From the NCBI RefSeq assembly GCF_001904745.1, contig NZ_MRCD01000060.1, positions 1 to 56,506 on the forward strand: a DNA stretch of 56,506 bases, in the 5' to 3' direction. The position numbers and the translations under genes are program-made. The stretch comes from Calothrix sp. HK-06. Its GTDB lineage: Bacteria > Cyanobacteriota > Cyanobacteriia > Cyanobacteriales > Nostocaceae. This document shows, piece by piece, positions 42,616 to 52,001 of the stretch (positions are counted from its first letter, which is position 1; each line of letters starts with the position of its first letter). Below the pieces are notes generated by a model, which saw only the letters and a list, made by a program, of their open reading frames with translations, did not search any database and had not been told where the DNA came from.

Positions 42616-45525
42616 TTACTGTACGGGACGCACAATCGCAGGAGTTGTGGGTTTAGTGGGTTGGAAAGCTGCTGTCAGCGCGTCATCTAAAGTTGGCGCC
42701 ATCACAATGCGGTCTTGATAGGCAACGACAACTCTAACTAAAGTGGGAACGCTGTTTTGTTCGGCTTCAAGATAAATTGGTTCGACGTAGAGTAGAGATT
42801 TTTCTATAGGAATTATAAGCAAATTACCTTGAATGACTCGTGACCCCTCACGATTCCATAAAGTAATCTGCTGGGAAATAACGGGGTCTTGGTTGATTAA
42901 TGCGTCGATTTGTTCTTGCCCGTAAACAAGCTGCTGTTTGGGAAATTTATATAAAAGTAATTTTCCGTACTCGTTGCCATCTGAACGTGCAGCTAACCAA
43001 GCAATTAAATTTGGACGTTGAGTAGGAGTAAATGGAAGCAATAAAATAAATTCTTCGCTTTGAGCAGTTGGTAGCTTGGTAATTAAATAGTAAGGTTCAA
43101 CCGCACGAGGTTTTGTACCATAAATTTCGTTAGGTATTTGCCATAAGTCCTCGCGGTTATAGAAAACCTGCGGGTCGGTCATGTGGTAAGTCAGTAAACG
43201 CTCGGTTTGAACGTTGAATAAGTCTACTGGGTAGCGTAAATGGCTTGCAAGTTGTTTGGGAATAGCGTCAAGCGGTTTAAACAAGCTTGGAAAGATTTTA
43301 GTAAGTGTTGTAATAATTGGGTCACTTTTATCAGCTATGTAGAAATTTACACTTCCGTTGTAAGTATCAACTATAACTTTGACAGAGTTACGAATATAGT
43401 TAAATTGATGTTTACCTGGGTCAGAATATGGATAGCTGTTGCTTGTAGTGTAAGCATCGATAATCCAGTAAAGATGAATTTCTTCGTTCGTAAGAGTAGT
43501 GGCGCCACCATCAGCTGCAACTAGGTAGGAATCGCTATCATAATGTAAGAATGGGGCAATTTCCTGTACCCGCTGCATAATATTGCGGCGAAATATTAAT
43601 TTTGTTTGCGGTGTGAAATTACGAGTAAGGAGCATTTGCCAATCTTTAAGATACTGAGCAAATATTAGTCGGCGCCAAAGTTGATTAAGAAGTATTCCTC
43701 CACGTCCATCGTAGACATTATAAATATTATCGTTACCACTTGAATAATCTAACTCTTTGGTCTTAGTGCCCGTCATCACATAATTATTAGTGATTTCACC
43801 GTAATAAATACGTGGTTTTCCAATCGGTATACTAACTCGAATGTTTTCATCTGATAACTGTAAAGAACCTTGTCGGTTTCCGGACTCAACACCAATATCT
43901 TTAACGTAGTACTCTGGTAAACCACCAGGGCCCACAGTATTTACAGGACTAAGAGTAAAACCATAGCCATGCGTATAAATTAAATGTTGATTTATCCAAG
44001 TTTTTGCTTGTTCGGGTAGTGCATTTGAATCTAATTCGCGTCCAGCAATAATTGTTTGTTGCTTTTCACCTTTTAATTTTTCTTCTGCTCTTAGCGTGTA
44101 ACGGTCAATATCGGCGCTATAAAATTTGTAGTAAGGTCGTATTTGCTGTAATTGACGATTTGCTTCTAATAAAGGATTACTATCCCACAGTCTAATATTA
44201 CGAATTGTTAAGTAATTTTCTTTTAAGTCAGCAGCACTTAACTTACCTTGTGGATCAAAAGTCTGTTCTTCAATATCGTCTAAGTTAAATGCTTGTCGTG
44301 TTAAGGCAATGGTTCGTTGGATGTAAGGACGTTCTTGCACTAACTCATTTGGTTGAACTAACAAGCGTTGTGCAATTATTGGCATAAATTCCCCACTTAA
44401 AATTGCAATTACAGCAAATACACTAACCATATAACCTATATGAGGTGGGATTGGCGTAATTATTTTATTCGTCAAAGACAGATGTATGAAGTGGTTTTGT
44501 CTTTTGAGTCTTTGTAAAACTTGGTACAACACCAAGGCAATTATAAGTAAATATACTCCAATTAAAAAAGCTGACCAACTCAACATAGTGTAAGTTGGTA
44601 GTTTAATATTAACGTCTGTGTAGTTGGCGCCGAAATTGACTTGATGTTTTTCAAAAAGCAGCGAGTAGCGCAATAACCAGTACCGTAGCGCGACTCCAAA
44701 CATAAGTAAAGAAGCTAAAGCATTAAGATGCAAGCGTTGTGGCAAAGAAAAACCAGGGAAACGACCTTCACTTAAACTTGATGCCGAACGTAAGTAAATA
44801 AGTGATACTGCGCTGATATTATATAAAAATATTCCTGATAAGTAAGATTCTAAAAGTTGCCAAATAGGCAATGAAAAAACATAAGTACTAATATCTTTCA
44901 GAAAAAGTGGTTCGTTTGAATTAAAATGGGTTAAGTGAAAAAACTGCAGAAATTTATCCCAGTTTGCCAGGAATATAAAACCTAAAAATAAGCTTTGAAG
45001 TAATCCTAAAACAGTCAATGAAGAATAGTGAAAAATTAAAACTAGTATAGTTATTGCAGCAACTAAAGTGACTTGTAGGGAAGATATTGAGAATTGTGCT
45101 AATTTCAAGGTAGGAAAAAATACTTGAATTTGCTTTGGTATTTCCCAGTTTGGTTGCCAAATTTTAAGGATTTCAATTCCAGTAAAAGTACATGTAATTG
45201 CAATACAAATACTTAAACAAATTACTACAGGCAAAAGAAAGCGTAATTTAAGCGTTGACGTTTTTTGGTTATTAATTTGCTTTTCTTTATACCTGATGCG
45301 TTTGGCAATAATTAAATTAAAAATTAAAAAACTTGCCGCAATAAAAAAACCAGTACACCACAATAACAATTGTGTGTTAAAGCGTAACCAAAAAACTTCT
45401 GGATATCCGACTTCGCGAAACCATAATATATCTACTGACAAGTGTGATACTAAGTCAAAACATATCCAGACACTTGCCAGCAGTATTATAAAGAGATAAG
45501 GACGCTTCCAAAATCGGCGAAACAT
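42616..45525 (-). CDS. UPF0182 family membrane protein
   Basis: A 969-residue protein. The first 380 residues contain seven hydrophobic helices in the UPF0182 arrangement, starting near residues 10-25, 48-70, 95-115, 150-170, 175-190, 310-335 and 365-385. The remaining 580 residues form a large soluble domain, presumably extracytoplasmic, with motifs typical of the family: YHGYGFTLSPVNTVGPGGLPEYYVKD-like text, GEITNNYVMTG and the C-terminal LVRVVVAYQDRIVMAPTLDDAL. Function is unknown across bacteria. Length matches other cyanobacterial members. It lies downstream of hemA, separated by heptamer repeats that form a stem. Confidence 0.9.
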   Translation of the reverse strand: MFRRFWKRPYLFIILLASVWICFDLVSHLSVDILWFREVGYPEVFWLRFNTQLLLWCTGFFIAASFLIFNLIIAKRIRYKEKQINNQKTSTLKLRFLLPVVICLSICIAITCTFTGIEILKIWQPNWEIPKQIQVFFPTLKLAQFSISSLQVTLVAAITILVLIFHYSSLTVLGLLQSLFLGFIFLANWDKFLQFFHLTHFNSNEPLFLKDISTYVFSLPIWQLLESYLSGIFLYNISAVSLIYLRSASSLSEGRFPGFSLPQRLHLNALASLLMFGVALRYWLLRYSLLFEKHQVNFGANYTDVNIKLPTYTMLSWSAFLIGVYLLIIALVLYQVLQRLKRQNHFIHLSLTNKIITPIPPHIGYMVSVFAVIAILSGEFMPIIAQRLLVQPNELVQERPYIQRTIALTRQAFNLDDIEEQTFDPQGKLSAADLKENYLTIRNIRLWDSNPLLEANRQLQQIRPYYKFYSADIDRYTLRAEEKLKGEKQQTIIAGRELDSNALPEQAKTWINQHLIYTHGYGFTLSPVNTVGPGGLPEYYVKDIGVESGNRQGSLQLSDENIRVSIPIGKPRIYYGEITNNYVMTGTKTKELDYSSGNDNIYNVYDGRGGILLNQLWRRLIFAQYLKDWQMLLTRNFTPQTKLIFRRNIMQRVQEIAPFLHYDSDSYLVAADGGATTLTNEEIHLYWIIDAYTTSNSYPYSDPGKHQFNYIRNSVKVIVDTYNGSVNFYIADKSDPIITTLTKIFPSLFKPLDAIPKQLASHLRYPVDLFNVQTERLLTYHMTDPQVFYNREDLWQIPNEIYGTKPRAVEPYYLITKLPTAQSEEFILLLPFTPTQRPNLIAWLAARSDGNEYGKLLLYKFPKQQLVYGQEQIDALINQDPVISQQITLWNREGSRVIQGNLLIIPIEKSLLYVEPIYLEAEQNSVPTLVRVVVAYQDRIVMAPTLDDALTAAFQPTKPTTPAIVRPVQ

Positions 45526-45533
45526 TTTTTAAA

Positions 45534-45658
45534 AGTTAGGAGTTATAAGTTATGAGTTATGAGTATAAGAACGCGACAAAATCAGGTTTATACAAGTTGT
45601 AAACTAAAAGTAATAGCCTTATTTTATAGCCAAACTCTTAACTTATTAACTCCTAACT
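45534..45658. repeat. AGTTAGGAGTTA inverted heptamer repeats
   Basis: AGTTAGGAGTTA (45534-45545) pairs perfectly with TAACTCCTAACT (45647-45658). The surrounding bases repeat GAGTTAT and TAACTCC units. It lies between hemA and the UPF0182 gene and belongs to the same heptamer class as 14231 and 33637. Confidence 0.7.
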
Positions 45659-45673
45659 CCTAAATTTTAATTT

Positions 45674-46960
45674 TTAACTAAATTGCTCTTCAACATCAAG
45701 GTTAAAGAGCATTTGGAGTGTTTGCATACATTTTCGGCGTGCTTCAACATCTTGTTGAGCGCGTAACTGTACCATTGGGTCATGTAAAATTTTGTTAACG
45801 ATACCGCGTGTTAAAGCTTCAATAATTTCTTGGTGTTTATCGCCAAATTCTGAACCTAGACGTGATAGAGCTTTTTCTAGTTCTTGTTCACGGATGGATT
45901 CAATTTTTGACCGCAAGCAGCTAATTGTGCTAACTGTCTCTAAACTGCGCCACCAAATATCAAAAGCTTCAGATTCTTGTTCTAGTAGACCTTCGGCTTC
46001 TTGTGCCATTTTACGACGGCTTTCTTGGTTTTGCGCTACGACTGCTTTTAAATCATCAACGTTAAATGCTTGAACATATGTCAGTTCGTTGACATCGACA
46101 TGGACGTTACGTGGAACTGATATATCAAATAGCATCAAACGACGATTTGGTTCTAAGACCATTTCTAACTTGGCACGGTCGAGTATTGGTTCGGTAGCTG
46201 ACGTGCTTGTAAATACAATATCGCTTTCGGCAATTACTGCCATCATATCGGCGAGTAGGTGAGTTTTAATAGCTTGTCCTGGGAACTGTTGTGCTAACTC
46301 AGTTGCCCGTGCCATCGAACGATTAACAATAGAAATTTCTGCAACACCTTTAGCTACTAAGTGTTGTACAAGTAACTTCGACATTTTTCCGGCGCCAAGA
46401 ATAGCGACACGGCACATACTAAGGTCTTCGGCTTTGATATGGGCCAATTCGACTGCTGCCGAACTAATAGAAACGGCGCCAGTACCAATAGACGTTTCAG
46501 AGCGTACCCGTTTGCCAGCTGAAATTGAATGTTTAAATAATCGATTCAAAATTGTTTTTATACCATTATATTGCTGCCCAAGCTTATAACTATTTTTAAC
46601 TTGTGCAAGAATTTGACCTTCACCAAGAACCAAGCTGTCTAACCCACCAGCAACACGCATCAAGTGCATAACAGCATCTTCATGAAGCAGCATAAACAAG
46701 TGAGGACGCAAGACTGTCATGGGTAACTTGCTATGTTCACTAAGAAACTGAACAACTTCGCGAATACCGAGTTCGGTTTCACTCGCTGTAATATAAATTT
46801 CCAGACGGTTACAGGTACTGAGAATAGCAACTTCTTCAACATGAGGGTAATTAAGAAGTTGGGCGATAGCGGTTTCAACCTGTGGTTCTGGAATACTTAA
46901 TTTTTCCCGGACTTCAACGGTCGCGGTTTTATGGCTTAAGCCTACTACTGCTATATTCAT
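45674..46960 (-). CDS. hemA: Glutamyl-tRNA reductase
   Basis: A 428-residue enzyme that reduces glutamyl-tRNA to glutamate-1-semialdehyde, the first committed step of tetrapyrrole synthesis. The catalytic cysteine is C50 in [33 protein letters not shown] is the signature region, [17 protein letters not shown] is the NADPH-binding motif, and the C-terminal helical dimerisation domain is complete. In the window it lies downstream of glpX by 85 bases and both face the same way; a hairpin intervenes. The link to chlM (chlorophyll synthesis, 26 kb away) is pathway-level only. Confidence 0.96.
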   Translation of the reverse strand: MNIAVVGLSHKTATVEVREKLSIPEPQVETAIAQLLNYPHVEEVAILSTCNRLEIYITASETELGIREVVQFLSEHSKLPMTVLRPHLFMLLHEDAVMHLMRVAGGLDSLVLGEGQILAQVKNSYKLGQQYNGIKTILNRLFKHSISAGKRVRSETSIGTGAVSISSAAVELAHIKAEDLSMCRVAILGAGKMSKLLVQHLVAKGVAEISIVNRSMARATELAQQFPGQAIKTHLLADMMAVIAESDIVFTSTSATEPILDRAKLEMVLEPNRRLMLFDISVPRNVHVDVNELTYVQAFNVDDLKAVVAQNQESRRKMAQEAEGLLEQESEAFDIWWRSLETVSTISCLRSKIESIREQELEKALSRLGSEFGDKHQEIIEALTRGIVNKILHDPMVQLRAQQDVEARRKCMQTLQMLFNLDVEEQFS

Positions 46961-46999
46961 CTGCTAAATCGTAATTTGTAACAATGTTTTTAAGAAAGA

Positions 47000-47041
47000 T
47001 CAGGAGTCAGGAGTCCTGATTACGCTTCTCCTGACTCCTGA
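47000..47041. terminator. TCAGGAG heptamer hairpin between glpX and hemA
   Basis: TCAGGAGTCAGGAG (47000-47013) and CTCCTGACTCCTGA (47028-47041) form 14 perfect pairs with a 14-base loop just after the glpX stop. It is built from a tandem heptamer and could act as a partial terminator before hemA. Confidence 0.65.
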
Positions 47042-47045
47042 CGTT

Positions 47046-48125
47046 TTAGTGCAGTTGAATTGTCTGTGGATTATCAAACATGTGGATGGTATCGACAAAG
47101 CGAGCGGTTTTCGACTGGCTGGAAATTACTAAGCTTTGAGTTCTAGCACCACCGTGGAAGAAGCGAACACCTTCCATTAAGACTCCAGGAGTAATACCGC
47201 AAGCGGCAAACAATACGTTTTGACCCGAAGCCAACTCGTTACTATCGTAAACCCGGTCGCCGTCAGTGATACCCATCTCATTGAGTCGGGCAAGGTTGCC
47301 TTCTCTGCTTTCGCCAATTAAACCAGTTTGAACAACTTCTGGGTCATAAATTAACTGTCCTTGGAAGTGTCCACCTAGGCAACGCATTGCAGCAGCAGAA
47401 ATTACACCTTCAGGCGCCGCACCAATACCCATAAGCGCGTGGATGTTGGTTCCAGCGAAACCGCACGAGATAGCAGCAGAAACGTCACCATCGCTGATGA
47501 GTCGAACTCTGGCACCAGCGGTACGAATTTCCTGGATTAATTCCTTGTGACGCGGACGGTCCATAACAACGACAACTAACTCCTCGACCGAACGGTTCAA
47601 ACATTCAGATAGGATTTTAAGGTTTTCGGTGGCAGACTTATTGATATCTACATGACCTTTTGCTTGAGGAGGTGCAGCCAACTTCTTCATATAAAAGTCA
47701 GGAGCAGCAAACAAACCGCCTTTTTCTGAGATTGCCAATACAGCCATCGAGCCATTTTGACCATAGGCAACAAGGTTAGTACCTTCACATGGGTCAACGG
47801 CGATGTCAATCTCAACTAGTTCATCAGGGTTACAGTAATCTTTTGCATCTACACGAGTACAAATACCGACTTCCTCACCGATATAAAGCATCGGCGCCTC
47901 GTCGCGTTCTCCTTCCCCAATTACAATGCGTCCACGCATGTAAATTTTGTTCATACGTTCGCGCATTGCTTCTACTGCTACTTGGTCAGCAGTATTCTTT
48001 TCACCCTTACCCATCCAGCGTGAGGAAGCGATAGCCGCTTGCTCAACTACTTCGATAATCTCTAACCCAAGAGTATTTTCCACAGAGTCTGCCCTCTCAA
48101 TTGCTTGAATTCGCGGTGTTTGCAA
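47046..48125 (-). CDS. glpX: Class II fructose-1,6-/sedoheptulose-1,7-bisphosphatase
   Basis: A dual-function bisphosphatase of the Calvin cycle and gluconeogenesis, 359 residues from the ATG at 48125. The core starts [33 protein letters not shown], and cyanobacterial homologues generally start within this segment. A GTG 42 bases downstream (48083, VENTLG) gives the more usual 345 residues and may be the true start. Metal and substrate motifs visible are [16 protein letters not shown], the DPCEGTN loop and [25 protein letters not shown]. It lies upstream of hemA, an arrangement seen in other cyanobacteria. Confidence 0.93.
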   Translation of the reverse strand: MQTPRIQAIERADSVENTLGLEIIEVVEQAAIASSRWMGKGEKNTADQVAVEAMRERMNKIYMRGRIVIGEGERDEAPMLYIGEEVGICTRVDAKDYCNPDELVEIDIAVDPCEGTNLVAYGQNGSMAVLAISEKGGLFAAPDFYMKKLAAPPQAKGHVDINKSATENLKILSECLNRSVEELVVVVMDRPRHKELIQEIRTAGARVRLISDGDVSAAISCGFAGTNIHALMGIGAAPEGVISAAAMRCLGGHFQGQLIYDPEVVQTGLIGESREGNLARLNEMGITDGDRVYDSNELASGQNVLFAACGITPGVLMEGVRFFHGGARTQSLVISSQSKTARFVDTIHMFDNPQTIQLH

Positions 48126-48482
48126 CAGCCGTTTCCAAGTCTACCAAAGGGCGGATACTACAATAAACTAGTCTTTGCCCTGACTTCATTAATTTTTACT
48201 GCTTTTCTTCGCTTAACGAACAACCTTTACGTCAACAAACGGTTGTTCTATCATCTTACATTGTAGTTATTTTTACGTTACACTTACAAACATTTCCAAG
48301 TTTCCTTGTTTTTACATTATAAAAATCTCTATAGTTAAACAATCTAAGATAATTATTTTTTATCCTTTTGCAAGGCTTTAAGCTTTATAAGCATTTTAAC
48401 TTATAATTAATACTAGGCGTTTCAGCGCCATTCATTTCAAATGTAACTTTTAAAAACAGTACGTAAGTGTTTATACTAGCAT
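48126..48482. other. Intergenic region glpX-glutaredoxin
   Basis: About 357 AT-rich bases with divergent transcription on each side. No gene or strong repeat is recognised; the two promoters are expected here. Confidence 0.4.
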
Positions 48483-48803
48483 ATGCAAAATTTGATAAAT
48501 TCACTTCTTGGGCGCCATCCCGAAAAAATAAAAGCAAATGTTGAAATTTACACCTGGCAAACGTGTCCTTATTGTATACGCGCCAAAATGCTGCTGTGGT
48601 GGAAAGGGGTGGAATTTACGGAGTATAAAATAGACGGTTCGGAAGAAAAACGTGCATTAATGGCAGAACGAGCAAACGGGCGCCGGAGTGTTCCGCAAAT
48701 TTTTGTAAACAATCAACACATTGGCGGATGTGATGATATGTATAAGCTAGATACTCAAGGTCAACTCGACCAGCTATTAAGTCAAGAGGCAATAGCAGGA
48801 TAA
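48483..48803 (+). CDS. grxC: Glutaredoxin 3
   Basis: A 106-residue dithiol glutaredoxin, slightly longer than the 80-90 usual because of an N-terminal extension (MQNLINSLLGRHPEKIKA). The active site is TCPYCIRAK, and SVPQIFVNNQHIGGCDDMY supplies the cis-proline and the glutathione-binding loop. It reduces disulfides or glutathionylated proteins in the cytosol, with glutathione as donor. It stands alone, followed by three dispersed repeats. Confidence 0.92.
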   Translation: MQNLINSLLGRHPEKIKANVEIYTWQTCPYCIRAKMLLWWKGVEFTEYKIDGSEEKRALMAERANGRRSVPQIFVNNQHIGGCDDMYKLDTQGQLDQLLSQEAIAG

Positions 48804-48814
48804 TTTTTAATTTG

Positions 48815-48945
48815 TCATGCCCAGGAACGTTAACGCAGTTTTCCCGCAGGGTAGCATCTTAATATGTCATGCCCAGGAACGTTAACGCAGTTTTCCCGCA
48901 GGGTAGCATCTCTCAATTGTCATGCTGAGGAACGAAGCATCTTAA
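48815..48945 (+). repeat. Three tandem copies of the 'tgtcatgc...agcatct' repeat
   Basis: Two copies have the same order of words: TGTCATGCCCAGGAACG, then TTAACGCAGTTTTCCCGC and AGGGTAGCATCT. A third, shorter copy (TGTCATGCTGAGG, then GAACGAAGCATCTT) follows. The words recur at 15697-15753 and 25105-25190, showing a dispersed family; here it lies directly after glutaredoxin. Confidence 0.75.
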
Positions 48946-48967
48946 AAATTCTGACGTGATATCACAA

Positions 48968-49537
48968 TTAAGAAAAAATCGAAGATAAATCGAGAGAAGA
49001 AGACGGTAGTGGCAAGTCAGCCGATTGGTTTGCCAAAAAAATACGTTTAAAACGATAACCAAAATTACCTTGGGAATCTTGGTAGGGTTCGCTATATGCT
49101 TCTAATTGATTTGCAACGACATTAAATATCCAATAATAAGGTATTCCTGCTTCAGCATACAAAGGCATTTTGACATCACGGTCATAATCTAAAGACGAAT
49201 CAGCTATCTCAACTACTAAAAATATATCTTCTGGTGTAGGATGCCCAGATAAATAATGGTCTGGAGCAAGACGGGCAATAGCAAAATCAGGTTCGGGTTC
49301 GCTGCCAGATGGCAAAGTAATTGGGTCTTGGCATTGTAACTCAGCTTTACCAGCAACCAATTGTCCTAGCTCTCTAAAATTTCTACAACAAACTGTATGT
49401 GGCGTTCCCTTTGCTGCCATCCATACTAATTCCCCACGAATAAGTTCGACACGTTCGTCTTGATGAAAAAAGCCAATTTTGATTAAATGATGATATTCAT
49501 CTAGTGTAAAGCGTCGCGTTACTACACTACTTAGCAT
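48968..49537 (-). CDS. Uma2-family endonuclease-like protein
   Basis: A 189-residue protein of the Uma2 (DUF820) family, a cyanobacterial expansion with a PD-(D/E)XK fold. FTLDEYHHLIKIGFFHQDERVELIRGEL is the N-terminal signature. The nuclease-type residues lie in SEPEPDFAIARL (second D), IFLVVEIADSSLDYDRDVKMPLYAEAGI (E and K) and YYWIFN. Biological role is unknown; the family often occurs near mobile DNA. It is adjacent to remnants of an antitoxin and a toxin. A dead relative is at 25559. Confidence 0.88.
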   Translation of the reverse strand: MLSSVVTRRFTLDEYHHLIKIGFFHQDERVELIRGELVWMAAKGTPHTVCCRNFRELGQLVAGKAELQCQDPITLPSGSEPEPDFAIARLAPDHYLSGHPTPEDIFLVVEIADSSLDYDRDVKMPLYAEAGIPYYWIFNVVANQLEAYSEPYQDSQGNFGYRFKRIFLANQSADLPLPSSSLDLSSIFS

Positions 49538-49617
49538 AATTTTCCCAAAAATAAGGTTTATACATATTCTGATAAACTACTCTATAAATTGCACTACCAT
49601 TTCCATTCAACGTTATC

Positions 49618-49765
49618 TCAACTAGTAGTGTCAAAATTGTCAAGCAAAATATCATCTTTTTTTTCTGCCATTTTAGTAAAAGCTTCATTCCAACCAACCC
49701 GTCGTACAGATGGCGCCGGAGTAACACTCAAATGATTATCATCATGTAAGCTAAATAATCGCGTT
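49618..49765 (-). pseudogene. AbrB/MazE-like antitoxin tail remnant
   Basis: On the minus strand, reading through STRLFSLHDDNHLSVTPAPS, the sequence VRRVGWNEAFTKMAEKKDD then ILLDNFDTTS ends at TGA (49618-49620). The WxEAFxxMAxxxDDxLLD pattern is the C-terminal tail of MazE/AbrB-type antitoxins. The DNA-binding N-terminus is missing, and no toxin partner follows. It is a fragment. Assignment depends on the recalled family tail, so confidence is limited. Confidence 0.45.
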
Positions 49766-49845
49766 GATAATTCTAGGAGTCAGGCATATTGCATAATAAT
49801 TCTTTGTTTGTAAAACCGCTCCACTTCAAAGTCATAAGCTTAGTT

Positions 49846-50163
49846 TTAACCCTCTACTTGAAGATGGTAAAACATCTCTAAAGTATTAGCAATTTCTGAT
49901 ATCACCTTATACTCGGCATCGGTATCCATAACTCGTTGTGTTCGAGAGTCAATAGCGGGTTCAAACTGTCCTCCTACTGATTTTGACTTTGGTATTTTGG
50001 GAATAGGACTTTTACTACCACCCTTGGATGTCGCACCAGCACAAAATGATACATCTCCCTCAAGATATAATTCAGCAATTGCAACGTTGCTTTTGCCAAC
50101 TGGCTTTCCTAGGTATCGTTCCCAAATTAAGGCGGCGCCAGTTCTTAAATCATTTATCCTCAA
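49846..50163 (-). pseudogene. Truncated nucleic-acid-deaminase-like toxin domain
   Basis: 105 codons beginning MRINDLRTGAALIWERYLG and continuing GQFEPAIDSRTQRVMDTDAEYKVISEIANTLE. The D(T/S)DAEYK stretch matches the first catalytic motif (Glu) of the deaminase-like toxins found at the C-terminus of polymorphic toxins. The second motif, PCxxC, should follow about 20-30 residues later, but the frame ends at TAA just after LQVEG, so the catalytic core is incomplete. It lies near the antitoxin remnant and the Uma2 gene, which suggests a decayed accessory locus. Confidence 0.45.
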
Positions 50164-50323
50164 AATTCAGTCTCAAGAAGGATAATGCTTTAGTACAATA
50201 TTTGCTTCAATGTAGCAAAATTTTGCTTTTAGCCTAATAAATTTAAATTCCTTAACATATTTGTGAGTAAGCACAGTTAGATGGGAAAACTAGATATGAT
50301 AGAAAAGTCACAATTCTTAATGA

Positions 50324-51727
50324 ATGTTATCAATGCTGATTTCCTCCTCTGGTTTGTCCAAGGTCAAAGACTCAGTTAAAGAAAAGATTTTCTTCGGCAA
50401 CGAACCAAGTGCTGAGTTAATCGCGATATTAACTGTCTACTTTGTCCAAGGTATCTTGGGGTTGGCGCGCCTTGCCGTCAGCTTCTTTCTCAAAGATGAA
50501 CTGCGGCTTAGTCCGGCGCAGGTTTCAGCACTTATGGGGATTGTCGCCCTACCTTGGATAATCAAACCTTTATTTGGCTTTCTTTCTGATGGTTTACCGA
50601 TATTTGGCTATCGGCGCCGTCCATACCTAATACTTTCGGGGTTACTTGGGGCAATATCTTGGGTGTGGTTAGCAACAATTGTTCATACTCAAGTAGCTGC
50701 TACTGCTGCTATAGCACTTGGTTCACTCTCGGTTGCAGTTAGTGATGTAATCGTTGACTCGCTAGTTGTAGAGCGCGCGCGCGGTGAGTCACAAGCAGAT
50801 GCAGGTTCGTTACAATCGTTGTGTTGGGGCGCGTCAGCGGTTGGAGGATTAGTCACCGCTTACTTTAGTGGAATGCTTTTACAACATTTCACAACGCGCA
50901 CGATTTTTTGGATTACCGCTTCATTCCCGCTTATTGTTTCTTGTGTAGCATGGTTAATTGCTGAATCTCCTGTTAGCAAAGAAAGCATAAAAAACCAGCC
51001 AGAGGACGATATAATTGATGTAAAGCATCAATTTATACTACTGCGAAAGGCACTTACTCAGAAAGCAATCTGGCTGCCCACAGTATTTATATTTCTTTGG
51101 CAAGGTACACCATCAGCAGATTCTGCATTTTTCTTCTTTACTACTAACGAGCTTCATTTTGAACCGGAATTTTTAGGGAGAGTGCGTTTAGTTACAAGTC
51201 TTGCATCGTTAGTAGGTGTATGGATATTTCAGCGCTACTTAAAAACCGTTCCTTTCCGCGTCATCTTTGGTTGGACTATTGTTTTGTCAACAATGCTTGG
51301 GATGACAATGTTGCTTCTGGTAACTCATGCTAACCGAGCGTTGGGCATTGATGACCACTGGTTTAGTTTGGGTGATAGTTTGGTGCTAACAGTAATGGGG
51401 CAAATAGCTTACATGCCATTGTTAGTACTTGCAGCAAGGTTATGCCCTCCTGGTATAGAAGCCACTTTCTTCGCATTATTAATGTCAGTAAATAACTTAG
51501 CAGGATTACTCTCTTATGAATTCGGCGCCGTGTTAATGCACGCGATGGGAATTACAGAAAGTAATTTTGATAACTTACCATTACTAGTATTTATAACTAA
51601 TTTAAGTACTCTGCTACCGTTACCCTTTTTAAATTGGCTACCTGCGGCAGAAAGTCAAAGCGTTGGGGTGGCGCCTGCTAAACCTGTAGAAGAATCTTTT
51701 ATACCAGAAGAAGTAGGGGCTGGTTAA
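50324..51727 (+). CDS. BT1-family folate/biopterin (MFS) transporter
   Basis: A 467-residue membrane protein with about 12 hydrophobic helices. Features of the BT1 branch of the major facilitator superfamily include YFVQGILGLARLAVSFFLKDELRLSPAQVSALMGI, GFLSDGLPIFGYRRRPYL (MFS motif A loop) and VSDVIVDSLVVERARGESQADAGSLQSLCWGASAVGG. Homologues in Synechocystis and chloroplasts move folates, which is family knowledge. The first ATG (50324) is followed by a second at 50333; either could be used. It is unlinked to folate genes here. Confidence 0.9.
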   Translation: MLSMLISSSGLSKVKDSVKEKIFFGNEPSAELIAILTVYFVQGILGLARLAVSFFLKDELRLSPAQVSALMGIVALPWIIKPLFGFLSDGLPIFGYRRRPYLILSGLLGAISWVWLATIVHTQVAATAAIALGSLSVAVSDVIVDSLVVERARGESQADAGSLQSLCWGASAVGGLVTAYFSGMLLQHFTTRTIFWITASFPLIVSCVAWLIAESPVSKESIKNQPEDDIIDVKHQFILLRKALTQKAIWLPTVFIFLWQGTPSADSAFFFFTTNELHFEPEFLGRVRLVTSLASLVGVWIFQRYLKTVPFRVIFGWTIVLSTMLGMTMLLLVTHANRALGIDDHWFSLGDSLVLTVMGQIAYMPLLVLAARLCPPGIEATFFALLMSVNNLAGLLSYEFGAVLMHAMGITESNFDNLPLLVFITNLSTLLPLPFLNWLPAAESQSVGVAPAKPVEESFIPEEVGAG

Positions 51728-52001
51728 TCAAGGTATACAGTACAAACCCAAGGCTCTGTAAGGGTGGGTTAACCGAGATATACAACACAACCCCAAGGCT
51801 TTGTAAACCCGCCCCCCTCTCCACGGTACCCTGTCCTGATGATATGCGTTCCTGACGATATATATGGGGCGGGTTTACGGGATCTAAATACTATTGGAGG
51901 TTATGGGTTAACCCGCCCGTACGGTATCCGCGCCCCCACGATATGCTGTCCCGACGATATCCCTCCCCCTACAAAATCTTATAAAAACTAAAATTACTCA
52001 C
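51728..52001. repeat. Repeat-rich spacer between transporter and carotenoid oxygenase
   Basis: GTAAACCCGCCCC (51803-51815) and GGGGCGGGTTTAC (51866-51878) form a perfect 13-pair stem. A module containing GATATGCGT then TCCTGACGATAT (51838-51861) recurs as ACGATATGCTGTCCCGACGATAT-like sequence at 51938-51960, and 'acccgccc' and 'acggta' words repeat around both. It looks like two degenerate copies of a longer hairpin-forming repeat. No gene. Confidence 0.6.

Noticed and set aside
49527-49727. 66-codon frame overlapping the Uma2 start
   Set aside because: The antitoxin-like text lies in another frame on this strand and this frame has no recognisable content.
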